Assembly (NCBI GenBank): GCA_026706025.1
Contig: JAPOZO010000063.1
Span: forward strand, 186,001-250,000
Direction of reading: 5' to 3'
Length of the DNA: 64,000 nucleotides
DNA from: Candidatus Poribacteria bacterium
GTDB lineage: Bacteria; Poribacteria; WGA-4E; WGA-3G
The notes beneath the pieces were generated by a model. That model saw nothing but the letters and a program-made list of their open reading frames with translations. It ran no database searches and was not told where the DNA came from. The position numbers and the translations under genes were made by a program. This document shows positions 44,287 through 54,397 of this stretch, in pieces (the first letter of the stretch is position 1; every line of letters starts with the position of its first letter).

Positions 44287-46755
44287 CTATTTGATTGGAA
44301 CATTCCAGAAGAGGATAGTGCCAACAGGACTTCGGAAGTTACTGCCCCCATTCGTGCTTGCGAGTGTTTTTCCATCAGGTGCGAACGCCAATTTGTTAAT
44401 ATAACCTGCAGAGGATTTGAATGTAGTGAGGTGTTTGCCAGTGGATAGTTCCCACAAGCGAATTACACCACCTGCATCTCCGCTTGCGAGGATTGTGCTG
44501 TCTGGCGAGAATGCTAATTGATAGATGATGTATTCGTGTCCTTTGAGTGTTGAAATACGTTCTTGTCTGGCAAGATTCCACAAGGAGATGTTCTTATCTT
44601 CATTTCCCTCGCCGATGGCAAGGGTTTCCCCATCAGGTGCGAACGCCGCTGCATCTGCCGGAATGTTGAGTGTTACAATTTGCTCGCCGGTGTATGTATG
44701 CCACAAGCGTACGGCACTGTCATCACTGGTTACGAATGTTTTTCCATCGGAGGCAAACGCCAATATAATATCCCCCCACGTCACATCAACGATAGTGCAC
44801 AACGGTTTGCCAGTGGAAATATCCCATACCGTAATCTTTTCCCCTTTCTTCCGATTTTGAAAATCGTGAAAAACAGCCAGTTTTCCACCTCTTGCGGTCA
44901 ATGCAGCTAATCCCGAAAGGTATTGAACGAAGGTGGTTTTAGAACTTTTTGACATTCTTATCCTTCCATCCCTTGCTGCGCCCGGAATGTTGTGAATGTT
45001 AATTTTTTTCTTATTGGAAACATTCCACGTTTCAATGTTACCATCGCTTTCACTGATAAGGGTTGCATTGTCTATGCCAAAGGTTAATCCGTCAATAGGT
45101 TTGCCTGCACTCGATGTAAAGGTCGTGCGCGTGGAACCTGTATTTAGGTCCCAGAGTTGAATTTTACCACTTGTATCTCCGCTTGCAAGTGTTTTTCCAT
45201 CGTGTGCAAATGCCAAGGTCGTGAACATTTTTGTATAGCCTGTAGTGAAAGTACGCAATTGTATGCTGGTTAGGGGCTTCCATACATTCACTGTGCCGTT
45301 TTTATCTATCACGGCAAGGATTGTGCCATCTGGAGAAATGGCAGCAAGGGTTGGTACCTCCCGCTGCTGAGCAGCAGAGCGTTTCGGCATGAGCGCAAAC
45401 CGCTCTCGGACTGTATTAAGCGCGGTGATTTGAGAGCGTTTTGCAATATCCCATATTGCAAAGTTATTGTTCCTTATAACGGCGAATATCTTGCTATTAC
45501 CAGCAAATTTCACATCTACCTCCCCATTGAACACGGCAATTTCAGTGCGGGTGGTGACATCCCATATTGCACAACCGCCGCTTCCGATAATAGCAAGGGT
45601 TTTTCCGTCTTCTGAAAATTTTATGTCCACATCCGACCAACGGGATTCATAAGGAGGCAGTGCTGCGAGTTGTTCTCCTGCAACAACGTCCCAAATTTCA
45701 GTTGGACCTTGGTGCGCTGACCAACCACCATTCAGATGATCTACCATCCGGTACTCACTTCTACTCACAAGTGTTTTCCCATTCGGTGCAAACTCTAACC
45801 CGGTCACCCATTTCACCCATGTTGTGGGCAATTCATTTGGAATCGGACGGGCATTACCCGGGCGGCGCACTCTATCTTGAATGGGCAAAGATAGTTCAGC
45901 GTCGGTAGATCCTGTAAATGTCCTTATCTGTTGGTGGGTGGATCCATCTTGTATGCTAATTGTGCCTTCTTTGTCTCCAACAGCAAATGCAAAAGTGGCA
46001 CCACCAGTGAGATCAACGAAAGTATCTGTCGCAAGTTTCCATTTGTCGGGAGCAGCAGGACTATCCATCTGAAGCCAAGTCTTGTATTTGTCGAGTCCGG
46101 GTTTAGGCAGCTTTGGACTGTAAGTGACAAACTGTTCCTCGGTAGTAATGTCCCAAAGCCAGACTGTTCCGCTTGAATTCTGAATCACAAGTGCTTGGCT
46201 ATCGGGTAAAAATTTAAACGAATTAAGTGGACCACCAAAGATGATAAATATTGACTGCGTTTTGTGATCGGGTAAGAATTTAAAAGATTCCACTTCATCA
46301 GCAGGGATAATAGTTGTTGACCATGTACCATCAGTTAAAAATTTAAATAACTGAGCCGGAGCGACAGGCATACTTATTGTAAGTAGGTGTTTACCCGTCT
46401 CGGTGTTCCATATTCGGATAGTATCATCATATCCACTGCTGGCAAGTGTCCTGCTATCCGGTGAAAATACCACCCGTGGGATAGTTTCCTCAACTTTATG
46501 CTTATATTCTCTACTAAAGAGTGCGATTTCATTGCTTGTGTTGACATCATAGAGCCATACGCCAGCGGAACTCGCAATTGCTAAGCGGGTGTTGTCGGGC
46601 GAAATCTGTATATCCGTTACAATACCTTTTCCGAGACGCGATTTAGCACCTTCTGGCAGCTCCCACTTTGTATAGTCTTGTGCAAGGGTGTTCGTTGGAG
46701 ATAGCACTAAAAGGATGAGTAACGTCGGAAAAGTAAAAAATAAATTTATTTTCAT
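44287..46755 (-). CDS. Secreted WD40-repeat protein (third of three)
   Basis: About 822 residues from ATG 46755. A signal peptide (MKINLFFTFPTLLILLVL... ending TLAQ) leads into the shared block DYTKWELPEGAKSRLGKG, then many WD40 repeats (e.g. VVFSPDSRTLASSGYDDTIR, LAFSPDSTILASGDAGGVIR) that should fold into two or more beta propellers. Repeats in the middle are more degenerate than in the first gene. It probably acts outside the cytoplasmic membrane as a binding scaffold. Function unknown. Confidence 0.8.
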   Translation of the reverse strand: MKINLFFTFPTLLILLVLSPTNTLAQDYTKWELPEGAKSRLGKGIVTDIQISPDNTRLAIASSAGVWLYDVNTSNEIALFSREYKHKVEETIPRVVFSPDSRTLASSGYDDTIRIWNTETGKHLLTISMPVAPAQLFKFLTDGTWSTTIIPADEVESFKFLPDHKTQSIFIIFGGPLNSFKFLPDSQALVIQNSSGTVWLWDITTEEQFVTYSPKLPKPGLDKYKTWLQMDSPAAPDKWKLATDTFVDLTGGATFAFAVGDKEGTISIQDGSTHQQIRTFTGSTDAELSLPIQDRVRRPGNARPIPNELPTTWVKWVTGLEFAPNGKTLVSRSEYRMVDHLNGGWSAHQGPTEIWDVVAGEQLAALPPYESRWSDVDIKFSEDGKTLAIIGSGGCAIWDVTTRTEIAVFNGEVDVKFAGNSKIFAVIRNNNFAIWDIAKRSQITALNTVRERFALMPKRSAAQQREVPTLAAISPDGTILAVIDKNGTVNVWKPLTSIQLRTFTTGYTKMFTTLAFAHDGKTLASGDTSGKIQLWDLNTGSTRTTFTSSAGKPIDGLTFGIDNATLISESDGNIETWNVSNKKKINIHNIPGAARDGRIRMSKSSKTTFVQYLSGLAALTARGGKLAVFHDFQNRKKGEKITVWDISTGKPLCTIVDVTWGDIILAFASDGKTFVTSDDSAVRLWHTYTGEQIVTLNIPADAAAFAPDGETLAIGEGNEDKNISLWNLARQERISTLKGHEYIIYQLAFSPDSTILASGDAGGVIRLWELSTGKHLTTFKSSAGYINKLAFAPDGKTLASTNGGSNFRSPVGTILFWNVPIK

Positions 46756-46786
46756 CCTGTTGAATGTCTCAAGTTGATTACATTTG

Positions 46787-49039
46787 TTATTTTGATGGCA
46801 CATTCCAGAGGAATATGGTCCCATCATGACCACTTATGCTTGCTAAAGTTTTTCCATCAGGTGCGAATGCCAATGTGCGAACGTAACTTTTATGACCATT
46901 AAAGATGGTGAGGTGTCGGCGTGTCGGGAGTTCCCATAAATGAATTTTACCGCCTGTATCTCCGCTGGCGAGCGTGTTCCCATCAGGTGAAAATGCTAAC
47001 TCACAGACAACGTATTTGTGTCCCTCAAGACTTCCAATATGCTGTTGGTCAGTCACATTCCACAATTGGATGTGCTTATCTCGGGTTCCAACCGCCAAGG
47101 TATTTCCGTCGTGTGTGAATGCCAAGGCATAAATACTACTATCACGGAGACGAAGCCGGACTAACAAGTCGTTTATCCAGTTTCCAGGCGTTTTAAGCGT
47201 GGCAATCCGTTTACCAGTGTGTGTGCTCCACAGGTCGGTAGCAGCATGGGAATCACTGCCGCTTGCTAAGATACTTCCATCAGGCGTAAATGCTATAGGT
47301 CCCCAATCTGTTACAAACTCTATAAGGTGGCGCGGCGGTTTATCAGTCGTTATATCCCATATCTCAATAGTTGTATCAAAGGACTCAATCGGACTCTTTT
47401 CCATATTTTTAACAGCCAGTTTCTCGCTATTCGGTGCAAATGTGACTCCCTTTCGTTGATAACTTGTGCCATCATCGAACCATGATGATTCCATGGAGAT
47501 GTTTGTGTTTGGAAGTGTGTGAGCAGCGACCTGTTCGCTTGTAGCAATATTCCACTGTATGATGTCTTCTTGGTCGTTAGCGGTGGTTAAGGTTGTGTTA
47601 TCTATAGCGAAGGCTAATCCCTCAATCCTGTAAGCGGCCGCTTTAATCGTGTTCTGTTTGGCCCCGGTGTGGGTATCCCAGAGGTGGATAGTGCTGGAGC
47701 TATCGCCGCTTGCGATGGTTTTGCCATCATGTGAGAATGTTAACGCCGTAAATGGTTTTGTATAATCTGTAATGGCGAGGCGCAGCTGCTTAGCGTTTTT
47801 GGTTTCTCTCACAGCAACAGTTCCGTATTCGTCTGCGGTAACAAGAAGCGTGCCATCCTGTGATAACATGAAGCGTTCTGGAGAAATTTCAAACCACTCC
47901 ACAACTGGATTGTGTGAGGCGATTTCACTACGCGTGGCGACATTCCATATCTTATAGCTATCTTTCTCTATAATAGCGAGGGTTTTGCCATCACCAGAAA
48001 ACCGAATGTTTAGCGTCAGTGGAAACTCAGCAATTTTACGGCGTGTCGCGATGTCCCATATCGCGCAATCACTTTTTCCACCTATAGCTTTTATAGCAAC
48101 GGTTTTACCGTCACCTGAAAACGTGGCACCTATACCATACGGGAAGACTGCGAGTTGTTCTCCTGTCTCCACATCCCAGAGTTCCGTTGGACCTCCCCTT
48201 CCGCTTGAGCTACCGTCCCAGTGCGCAACTTGATAACTAATCCCATTCACCAATGTTTTACCGTCTGGAGAGAAATTTAAGCCGTTCACCCACTTCGTAG
48301 CGGGTTGTCCGTCTATAATTTTGCGTTTATAGGTGTATGGTCTCGGGGATTGAATCGGCAGGGCCGAGCTATCATCTGCTTGCACTATAAGTTTTCGCAT
48401 CTCGCGACCGGTGCGTCCATCTTGTATACTAATTGTGCCGTCCTTGTTGCCAACTGCAAAAATAAAGCCAACCGTCTGGTCAATAAACGCGTCCGTTGCA
48501 AACGACCAAATCCTATCTTTTCCAAGTCTGATTTTGGGTAAGTTTGGCGTAAAAGTGTTTAACTGTTCTCCAGTAGTGGTATCCCAAAAACTGACTGTAC
48601 CTTTCCTGTCTTTCCCTATGAGCGTTTTCCCATCGGCTGAGAATTTCAGATGAATCGGGTTGGTGGGAGGACTGAGGGACAATAGGGATTCACCAGTCTC
48701 TGTACGCCAGAGGCGAATAATTTTGTCGCTTCCACTGCTTGCGAGGATTTTGCCATCCGGTGAAAATGCGACATGCGTCACTGCCTCTGTGTGTCCTATA
48801 ATCAGAGCAGTTTCGGATCCTGTGTTAACATCGTATAGCCAGACACCAATTGAACTCGCAACAGCCAAGTACTTACCATTAACCGACAGCTGTATATCGG
48901 TTATCACGCCTTTTCCGAGTCGTGCTTTCGCACCTTCCGGCAAATTGAGTTGGGTGTAATCTTGAGCGAAAGTGTTTGGCGGAAATAGTGTTGAAAGCAG
49001 AAGTGGTATCAAAAAGATGGAAAATAATCTGGTTTGCAT
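46787..49039 (-). CDS. Secreted WD40-repeat protein (second of three)
   Basis: About 750 residues from ATG 49039, which has AAAGGA upstream. Signal peptide (MQTRLFSIFLIPLLLSTLF... ending TFAQ), the same N-terminal block DYTQLNLPEGAKARLGKG, then WD40 repeats such as AFSPDGKILASSGSDKIIR and LAFSPDGNTLASGDTGGKIH. It is closely related to its two neighbours over the whole length, so the three arose by tandem duplication. Confidence 0.8.
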   Translation of the reverse strand: MQTRLFSIFLIPLLLSTLFPPNTFAQDYTQLNLPEGAKARLGKGVITDIQLSVNGKYLAVASSIGVWLYDVNTGSETALIIGHTEAVTHVAFSPDGKILASSGSDKIIRLWRTETGESLLSLSPPTNPIHLKFSADGKTLIGKDRKGTVSFWDTTTGEQLNTFTPNLPKIRLGKDRIWSFATDAFIDQTVGFIFAVGNKDGTISIQDGRTGREMRKLIVQADDSSALPIQSPRPYTYKRKIIDGQPATKWVNGLNFSPDGKTLVNGISYQVAHWDGSSSGRGGPTELWDVETGEQLAVFPYGIGATFSGDGKTVAIKAIGGKSDCAIWDIATRRKIAEFPLTLNIRFSGDGKTLAIIEKDSYKIWNVATRSEIASHNPVVEWFEISPERFMLSQDGTLLVTADEYGTVAVRETKNAKQLRLAITDYTKPFTALTFSHDGKTIASGDSSSTIHLWDTHTGAKQNTIKAAAYRIEGLAFAIDNTTLTTANDQEDIIQWNIATSEQVAAHTLPNTNISMESSWFDDGTSYQRKGVTFAPNSEKLAVKNMEKSPIESFDTTIEIWDITTDKPPRHLIEFVTDWGPIAFTPDGSILASGSDSHAATDLWSTHTGKRIATLKTPGNWINDLLVRLRLRDSSIYALAFTHDGNTLAVGTRDKHIQLWNVTDQQHIGSLEGHKYVVCELAFSPDGNTLASGDTGGKIHLWELPTRRHLTIFNGHKSYVRTLAFAPDGKTLASISGHDGTIFLWNVPSK

Positions 49040-49055
49040 TGCGTCGCGTTCCTTT

Positions 49056-50930
49056 CTACTTACCTGTAGTAAGATCCCATAGCAGCACCGTGCTGTCCCA
49101 ACTTCCGCTGGCGAGCGTTTGTCCATCAGGACTGAAACGGATGCTCTTAACAGAGGACGTATGCCCTGTAAATGTCTTTTTGTGATCGCTTGTGGCTATA
49201 TCCCATAGACGAATCATCCTATCGCTACACCCACCTGCAAGTATTTGTCCATCAGGACTAAAGCATAGGGTACTGACATTATCTGGATGCCATTTGATTG
49301 TTTGTGTCAGTTGTCCGGTGCTTGTATCCCACAGATGGATTGTGCCGTCTGCATTCCCTGTTCCACTTGCGAGTGTTTGTCCATCTGGGCTGAAAGCGAC
49401 ACTCAAGATAGAATTTCTATGCCCAGTAACGATTTTTTTATTTTCTCCTGTGTCTATGTTTCGCAGATAAAGGAGACCGGGCCCATAACCTTTACCGCTT
49501 GCGAGTGTTTGTCCATCTGGGCTGAAACATACGCTATAAACTTCACGCACGTTCTCTGAAAATGCTTTTTTGAAGCGTCCAGTATCTACATCCCACAGAA
49601 CGAGGTCCCAAAGGCCGCCACTTGCGAGTGTTTTCCCATCTGGACTGAAAGCGACGCTCAGGACAGCGTCGGTATGATCTCTAATCGTTTTCAGGTTCTG
49701 ACCTGTATTGACATTCCATAGGCGTATAGTCTCGTCGAAACTTCCGCTTGCGAGTGTTGTGCCATCCGGACTAAAGCACACACTACTGACAGGTGCAGTA
49801 TGTCCTATGAGTGTTTGTTTATGCTCATTCGTGTCTACATTCCACAAACGGATGGTATGGTCCCCTCCTCCACTCGCAAGGGTCTGTCCATCGGGACTAA
49901 AGGAGATACTATTGACCCGCGGTGTATGTCCAGTGAGTGTTTTCAGCGGCTGACCCGTGGAAACGTCCCATAAGCGGATCGTATCGTCCCAACTCCCGCT
50001 GGCGAGTGTCTGACTATCTGGACTGAAACATACGCTTCTGACACTATCTGTATGTCCTATGAGTGTTTGTATATATTCGGCGGTGATACTATTCCACAAA
50101 CGGATGGTTTTGTCATCACCCGCACTGGCAAATGTCTGTCCATCTGGACTGAAAGAGATGCTCTGAACTGCAGAAGTATGTCCAGTAAGCGTTCGCAAGT
50201 GAGTCCCTGTGCGGCCATCCCACACATAGATACTATAGTCAGCCCCTCCGGCACTAACAAGTTTTGCCCCGTCAGGACTGAATGCAACGCACTCGACACT
50301 ATCTGTATGTTCTGTGAGTATTTTCTTATGCTCACCTGTGGTGGCATCCCACAAGTGGACTTCCCCAAAACTCGCACTTGCGAGTGTCCAATAACTTGGG
50401 TTGAACGCCACGTTCCTGACAGCAGACGTATGTCCTTTGAGCGTTTTCTTGTGCTCACCCGTGGCGACATTCCAGAAGCGTATTGTTTTGTCCGAACTTG
50501 CACTTGCGAGTGTCTTTCCATCTCGACTGAATGCAACACACTGGACATCACTTGTATGTCCTTTGAGTGTTTTCTTGTGTGTGCCTGTAGTAGCATCCCA
50601 TAGGCGTATTGTTTCATCCCGGTTTGCACTTGCGAGTGTCTTTCCATCTGGACTGAACGCTAAACTGTAGACAACTCTTGTGTGTCCAGTTAGCAGCGCG
50701 AGTTCTCGGAAAGTTGCAACCTCATAGATCCAAATACCGATGGAACTGGCAACGGCGAGTCGAGTGTCGTCTGGAGAATACTGTATTTCATTAATTTTTC
50801 CCTTACCGAGTCGTGCTTTAGCACCTTCGGGGAGTTTCCATTTTGTGTAATCTTGGGCAAGAGAATTTGATGTAACTAACATTGAAAGGAGAAGTAAAAC
50901 AAAAAAAGTGGAGAGCGATGTGGTTTTCAT
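49056..50930 (-). CDS. Secreted WD40-repeat protein (first of three)
   Basis: 624 residues: signal peptide (MKTTSLSTFFVLLLLSML... ending SLAQ), block DYTKWKLPEGAKARLGKG, then about 13 tandem, near-uniform WD40 repeats (e.g. VCFSPDSQTLASGSWDDTIR). The uniformity of the repeats at DNA level suggests recent expansion or gene conversion. Enough repeats are present for two seven-bladed propellers. AAAGGA precedes the ATG, and a probable promoter lies at 50971-50998. Confidence 0.85.
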   Translation of the reverse strand: MKTTSLSTFFVLLLLSMLVTSNSLAQDYTKWKLPEGAKARLGKGKINEIQYSPDDTRLAVASSIGIWIYEVATFRELALLTGHTRVVYSLAFSPDGKTLASANRDETIRLWDATTGTHKKTLKGHTSDVQCVAFSRDGKTLASASSDKTIRFWNVATGEHKKTLKGHTSAVRNVAFNPSYWTLASASFGEVHLWDATTGEHKKILTEHTDSVECVAFSPDGAKLVSAGGADYSIYVWDGRTGTHLRTLTGHTSAVQSISFSPDGQTFASAGDDKTIRLWNSITAEYIQTLIGHTDSVRSVCFSPDSQTLASGSWDDTIRLWDVSTGQPLKTLTGHTPRVNSISFSPDGQTLASGGGDHTIRLWNVDTNEHKQTLIGHTAPVSSVCFSPDGTTLASGSFDETIRLWNVNTGQNLKTIRDHTDAVLSVAFSPDGKTLASGGLWDLVLWDVDTGRFKKAFSENVREVYSVCFSPDGQTLASGKGYGPGLLYLRNIDTGENKKIVTGHRNSILSVAFSPDGQTLASGTGNADGTIHLWDTSTGQLTQTIKWHPDNVSTLCFSPDGQILAGGCSDRMIRLWDIATSDHKKTFTGHTSSVKSIRFSPDGQTLASGSWDSTVLLWDLTTGK

Positions 50931-50970
50931 TGCGATGTTTTCCTTTTGGATTGAGATTCGAGTATTGTGG

Positions 50971-50998
50971 ATTTTAATCTCTTTTTTTAAGAATACAA
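50971..50998 (-). promoter_or_regulatory. Probable promoter of the WD40 gene cluster
   Basis: Minus strand TTGTAT (50993-50998), 16 bases, TAAAAT (50971-50976). Confidence 0.45.
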
Positions 50999-51032
50999 AA
51001 AAAAATATGGATTTTCACATTTCCGCGCTATT

Positions 51033-52256
51033 CTATACAAGCGAATTTAGAATTGGGAGCAGAGATCGCATTGTCGGGACATCTCGGAATGTGAAACCGA
51101 ACTGCGAGAAATACGCGGATGCTTCTAACGCTTCCGCAATCAGCGAATTTTTTTCCAATTCCTTTGAGACACCAAGGATAAGGGACACATCTTTCTGTTC
51201 AGCAAGTGTGTTGAGTCTCACAATAAGGTGCCCTTGATGCCACGGATGGAACAACTCAATGGCTGTCTCTGTCCCGCTTTTGTGGACGAGTTGATAGTCT
51301 GGGAAGCAATAGAAATCGCCTGCGAGAGGGAGAAATTGGCTTCCGGGACGGACCTGCCAATCGTTGGTTTTATTCTGAAGCATCGTCTGAAAGAGTTGGA
51401 TGTCTTCGGGGATGTACGCGAGAAATTGTTGTGAAATCGGCTTGATACCACACGATTCATCAAGCGATAACCGAGAACGCTGCTTGTTCCGAAACTGGAT
51501 TTCTGCTGTGAGTTCCCATTTCGGTTGATGCAACACAGCAACAAAAAAGTTCGCCAAATTCATACCGTATCGTTTCGTTTTGTAAAAGAGGTTGAGTGGT
51601 CCGTCCACTGTAATTTCATATAGTTCGCCTTCTTTCCGAATTGTGGAGAGGAGTTGGTTGAATCTGAGGTATTTGAACAATTGACGCAGTTCGGCTGTCA
51701 TGGAATCGGCGAGTTTTAGCGTGAGCGTGTTGCAATGGAGGAGTAACCCTTGCACTTGCGCGGTGTTGTAACGGTGAAGGAGGCGTTCGGCGGAAAGTGT
51801 ATTGAATGTCAAGACCGGTTGGCTGCTCGGTAAATCCGCGTAGAGTTTGGCACTCAGCTCTGTCTGCTCCATAGGCGATTTACCTACCATTATCTGTAAC
51901 ACCTCACGCTGGTAGGCTGCGTAATCCTCGAACTGTTTTTGTGAAAGCAGACGGCTCGTTTCCGTAAAGAGTTTATGCCGAAATGCGATCAGTTCTTCGT
52001 TGGGGGCGGTATCAAACTCAGTCCGATCTAACAAGAGTTTTTCGAGTCCGCGCTTGATTATAGGTGCCACCGGTGTGCTGTCAATTATGTGCTTACTCGA
52101 TTCCAAGAGCGTTGCGCGCGACTCATTCGGCGACGTTTCAAAAACAGCAATAAGCTGCTCAGCTACCCTCAACAATTCGCTATTAGTGGGTTCTATAAAT
52201 TGTGGGTGGATTTGTCCCTTCTGGATTTTGTATTGAAGTAAGTCTTTGGTGAGCAT
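51033..52256 (-). CDS. DUF790 (Bax1-type) nuclease-like protein
   Basis: 407 residues. The all-helical N-terminal region followed by a restriction-endonuclease-like part (PLAGDFYCFPDYQLVHKS, TAIELFHPWHQGHL) matches DUF790, the family of archaeal Bax1, which is a nuclease partner of the XPB helicase. An XPB-type helicase gene lies directly upstream on the same strand. Together they would unwind and cut DNA around damage; this is inferred from the archaeal pair. The start codon follows the dispersed TTTAACCGCAAGGTACAAT leader. Confidence 0.8.
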   Translation of the reverse strand: MLTKDLLQYKIQKGQIHPQFIEPTNSELLRVAEQLIAVFETSPNESRATLLESSKHIIDSTPVAPIIKRGLEKLLLDRTEFDTAPNEELIAFRHKLFTETSRLLSQKQFEDYAAYQREVLQIMVGKSPMEQTELSAKLYADLPSSQPVLTFNTLSAERLLHRYNTAQVQGLLLHCNTLTLKLADSMTAELRQLFKYLRFNQLLSTIRKEGELYEITVDGPLNLFYKTKRYGMNLANFFVAVLHQPKWELTAEIQFRNKQRSRLSLDESCGIKPISQQFLAYIPEDIQLFQTMLQNKTNDWQVRPGSQFLPLAGDFYCFPDYQLVHKSGTETAIELFHPWHQGHLIVRLNTLAEQKDVSLILGVSKELEKNSLIAEALEASAYFSQFGFTFRDVPTMRSLLPILNSLV

Positions 52257-52403
52257 TTTTTAATTGTACCTTGCGGTTAAATGACGTGGTTTTGGACTTT
52301 AGCATTGTTTTCTCGAATCCGCTCTCCATTTTGCGGCGTACTTGAAGAAATCTACAGAAATACCCAAGCAAAAACCCCATAAGCGATCTGCTTCATTACG
52401 AGC
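52257..52403 (-). repeat. Dispersed leader element, copy at the DUF790 gene
   Basis: The minus strand from GCTCGTAATGAAGCAGATCG to the CCGCAAGGTACAATTAAAAA before ATG is nearly the same as 59551-59690. It fills most of the gap between the helicase and DUF790 genes. Confidence 0.75.
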
Positions 52404-52429
52404 GACGCGATTTTAGACTATACGAATTT

Positions 52430-53809
52430 TTAAAGTGTCTGATAGGCGTCGTGTTGTCTTCGTCGCTTGTTGACAAAGTGTTCACTGGTCTGTTTAGAGA
52501 TGAGTTCGTAAAGTACTGCCTGTTTGCCCTCGCGTTTGCGGAGGATACGTCCGAGCCGCTGCACATGTTCTCGTACACTCCCGCTCCCAGAGACGATGAT
52601 GGCGACATTCGCCTCCGGCACATCTACCCCCTCGTTTAGCACTTTTGAGGTGACGAGGATGGAATAGGTGCCGTCGCGAAATCCGTTCAAAAAGGCGTTC
52701 CGCTCTTTGAGTTTCGTCTGATGTGTTAGCACCGGGAGGAAGAAGCGCGTGCCGAGTTGATAGGCTGTGTCGTTATCCTGTGTAAAAATAAGAATCCGAT
52801 CGCCGCGATGTCTCTGTATCAATTTCCACACCCATTCCTGTTTTGTCGTGGAGGCGAAACTGATCTGTTTTTGGGTGAGATATGCTTTGAAGGCGGCGCG
52901 GCCTTCATCGGATTGTGAGGCTTTCCAGAGAAATGTATGCCAGCCGCGTGGCGTACCCATATTGATTCTCGACTGTTTGAGGAAACTTAAGTAAGTGCTG
53001 CGCGCTTCCTCGTACCGGATCCGTTCCGTGTCTTCCATCTCAACCGCGATGGTCACAACGCGATACTCGGAGAGTGTTTTCCCAGAGAGTTCCTGCACTT
53101 TTGCCTCATAACAACACTCGCCGACGAGCGCATAGAGTCGGCTCTCTTTTCCATCAACGCGTTCAGGTGTGGCTGTTAACCCTAACCGAAACGGTGCAAT
53201 GCTACTGATTGCGGCATATTGGTACTGTTCCCCCGGCAGGTGGTGGCATTCGTCGAAAATGGCGAAACCGAACCGGTTGCCGTAATGCGGTGCGTGCATA
53301 ACAGCCGATTGATAAGTCGTCACCGTAATATCTCGCAATTCGTGCTGACCGCCACCATAAAGTCCGATCTCTTGTCCGAAGTGGTCCGTCAACACCGTGT
53401 ACCACTGGTGCATGAGATCGATTGTCGGCACATGCACGAGTGTCGGACGTTGCGTATCGGCGATAAGTAAAATTGCAATGAAGGTTTTACCTGCACCCGT
53501 AGGGAGGCTTACAACACCGCGTTTGCCGTTGGCGTGCCATGCATCAATCGCCTCGGTCTGATAAGGATAAGGTGAAACCGCTTTTTGGTGCGTGAAGGAT
53601 TCTATTGTGAATTGCCGTGCTGTATCTTGATACGGGACATCGTGTGCGCGCAATTGCGAGACAAGTTTCCGATAGCGGTAGGCGGGTGCTCGGAAGGTGA
53701 GGGTGCGTTCGTCCCAACGGATGTCCGGCAGCTGCGATTCAAGTGCCTCTGGGACGTTCTGTAGGATGAGGGTGCCTTTGTCAAAATTGATTTTGAGTGG
53801 CGTTTCCAT
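52430..53809 (-). CDS. XPB/RAD25-type superfamily 2 DNA helicase
   Basis: 459 residues. Helicase motifs: Walker A LPTGAGKT (102-109), DECH (186-189), motif III TATPE (212-216) and motif VI QRLGRILRKREGK near the end; the N-terminal 75 residues look like the XPB damage-recognition part. Bacterial XPB proteins act in DNA repair and in archaea work with Bax1. The DUF790 gene follows on the same strand. A promoter for it was not clear. Confidence 0.88.
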   Translation of the reverse strand: METPLKINFDKGTLILQNVPEALESQLPDIRWDERTLTFRAPAYRYRKLVSQLRAHDVPYQDTARQFTIESFTHQKAVSPYPYQTEAIDAWHANGKRGVVSLPTGAGKTFIAILLIADTQRPTLVHVPTIDLMHQWYTVLTDHFGQEIGLYGGGQHELRDITVTTYQSAVMHAPHYGNRFGFAIFDECHHLPGEQYQYAAISSIAPFRLGLTATPERVDGKESRLYALVGECCYEAKVQELSGKTLSEYRVVTIAVEMEDTERIRYEEARSTYLSFLKQSRINMGTPRGWHTFLWKASQSDEGRAAFKAYLTQKQISFASTTKQEWVWKLIQRHRGDRILIFTQDNDTAYQLGTRFFLPVLTHQTKLKERNAFLNGFRDGTYSILVTSKVLNEGVDVPEANVAIIVSGSGSVREHVQRLGRILRKREGKQAVLYELISKQTSEHFVNKRRRQHDAYQTL

Positions 53810-53844
53810 AAATCACACCTTTCACTCATACACTCAGGAAGAAT

Positions 53845-53873
53845 TTGACATTTCTCTGGAATTGTGCTAAAAT
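53845..53873 (+). promoter_or_regulatory. Sigma-70 promoter of the small membrane protein
   Basis: TTGACA (53845-53850), 17 bases, TAAAAT (53868-53873), preceded by TGC. It lies in the divergent region between the helicase and the gene at 53919. Confidence 0.8.
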
Positions 53874-53918
53874 TCTGATGAAGTTCGTTTTAGTCTTTTA
53901 ATACTAAGGGAGTCACAC

Positions 53919-54134
53919 ATGGACAATCAAGAATTTCAAAAGCTCGTTTTAAATTGGATGGAGCGCGTGGATACTCGCCTGGGTTCACTTGAGCAGGACG
54001 TAAGTTGGATAAAGGGAAAAATGGAAGGGCGTTCTGAATCATCGTCAACGCACCGCGCGAACCTTGCCATTGCTATTAGTATTGTTGTTGGTATTGGAAG
54101 CCTCATCGGACTCATCATTAGTTGGGTTAAGTAA
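53919..54134 (+). CDS. Small coiled-coil membrane protein
   Basis: 71 residues: an N-terminal helix with heptad-like pattern (LVLNWMERVDTRLGSLEQDV) and a C-terminal membrane helix (LAIAISIVVGIGSLIGLIIS). The size and layout resemble XhlA-like or other phage-derived helper proteins, but the match is weak. A perfect promoter and AAGGGAG before the ATG support expression. Function unknown. Confidence 0.7.
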   Translation: MDNQEFQKLVLNWMERVDTRLGSLEQDVSWIKGKMEGRSESSSTHRANLAIAISIVVGIGSLIGLIISWVK

Positions 54135-54339
54135 CAAGCAAATTAGTTTCCGATCATGAATACGTGCAGCTCGTCCTACGCTATTTCTCTACAGCGATCT
54201 ACAGGTTAAATTATACCATATTTTTTGTTTTAAATGTCAAATGAAAAATTGAAAGAATTAGAGACGTTGACACCGCGCTGTACCCATCCAGAATCACAGT
54301 CTGTTCTGCCACCCTAAATCCTGTAGGGTCCGAAAAACC

Positions 54340-54368
54340 TTGATTTTCTGATGTTACTCTGCTAAAAT
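54340..54368 (+). promoter_or_regulatory. Sigma-70 promoter of the 2-hydroxyacid dehydrogenase gene
   Basis: TTGATT (54340-54345), 17 bases, TAAAAT (54363-54368), preceded by TGC. Confidence 0.75.
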
Positions 54369-54397
54369 AGGGATAAAAAGAGAGGAACAGACTACTC

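Noticed and set aside
49056-50930. Regularly spaced DNA repeats that could look like a CRISPR array
   Set aside because: They are about 126 bases apart, lie in one open frame and translate to WD40 repeats.
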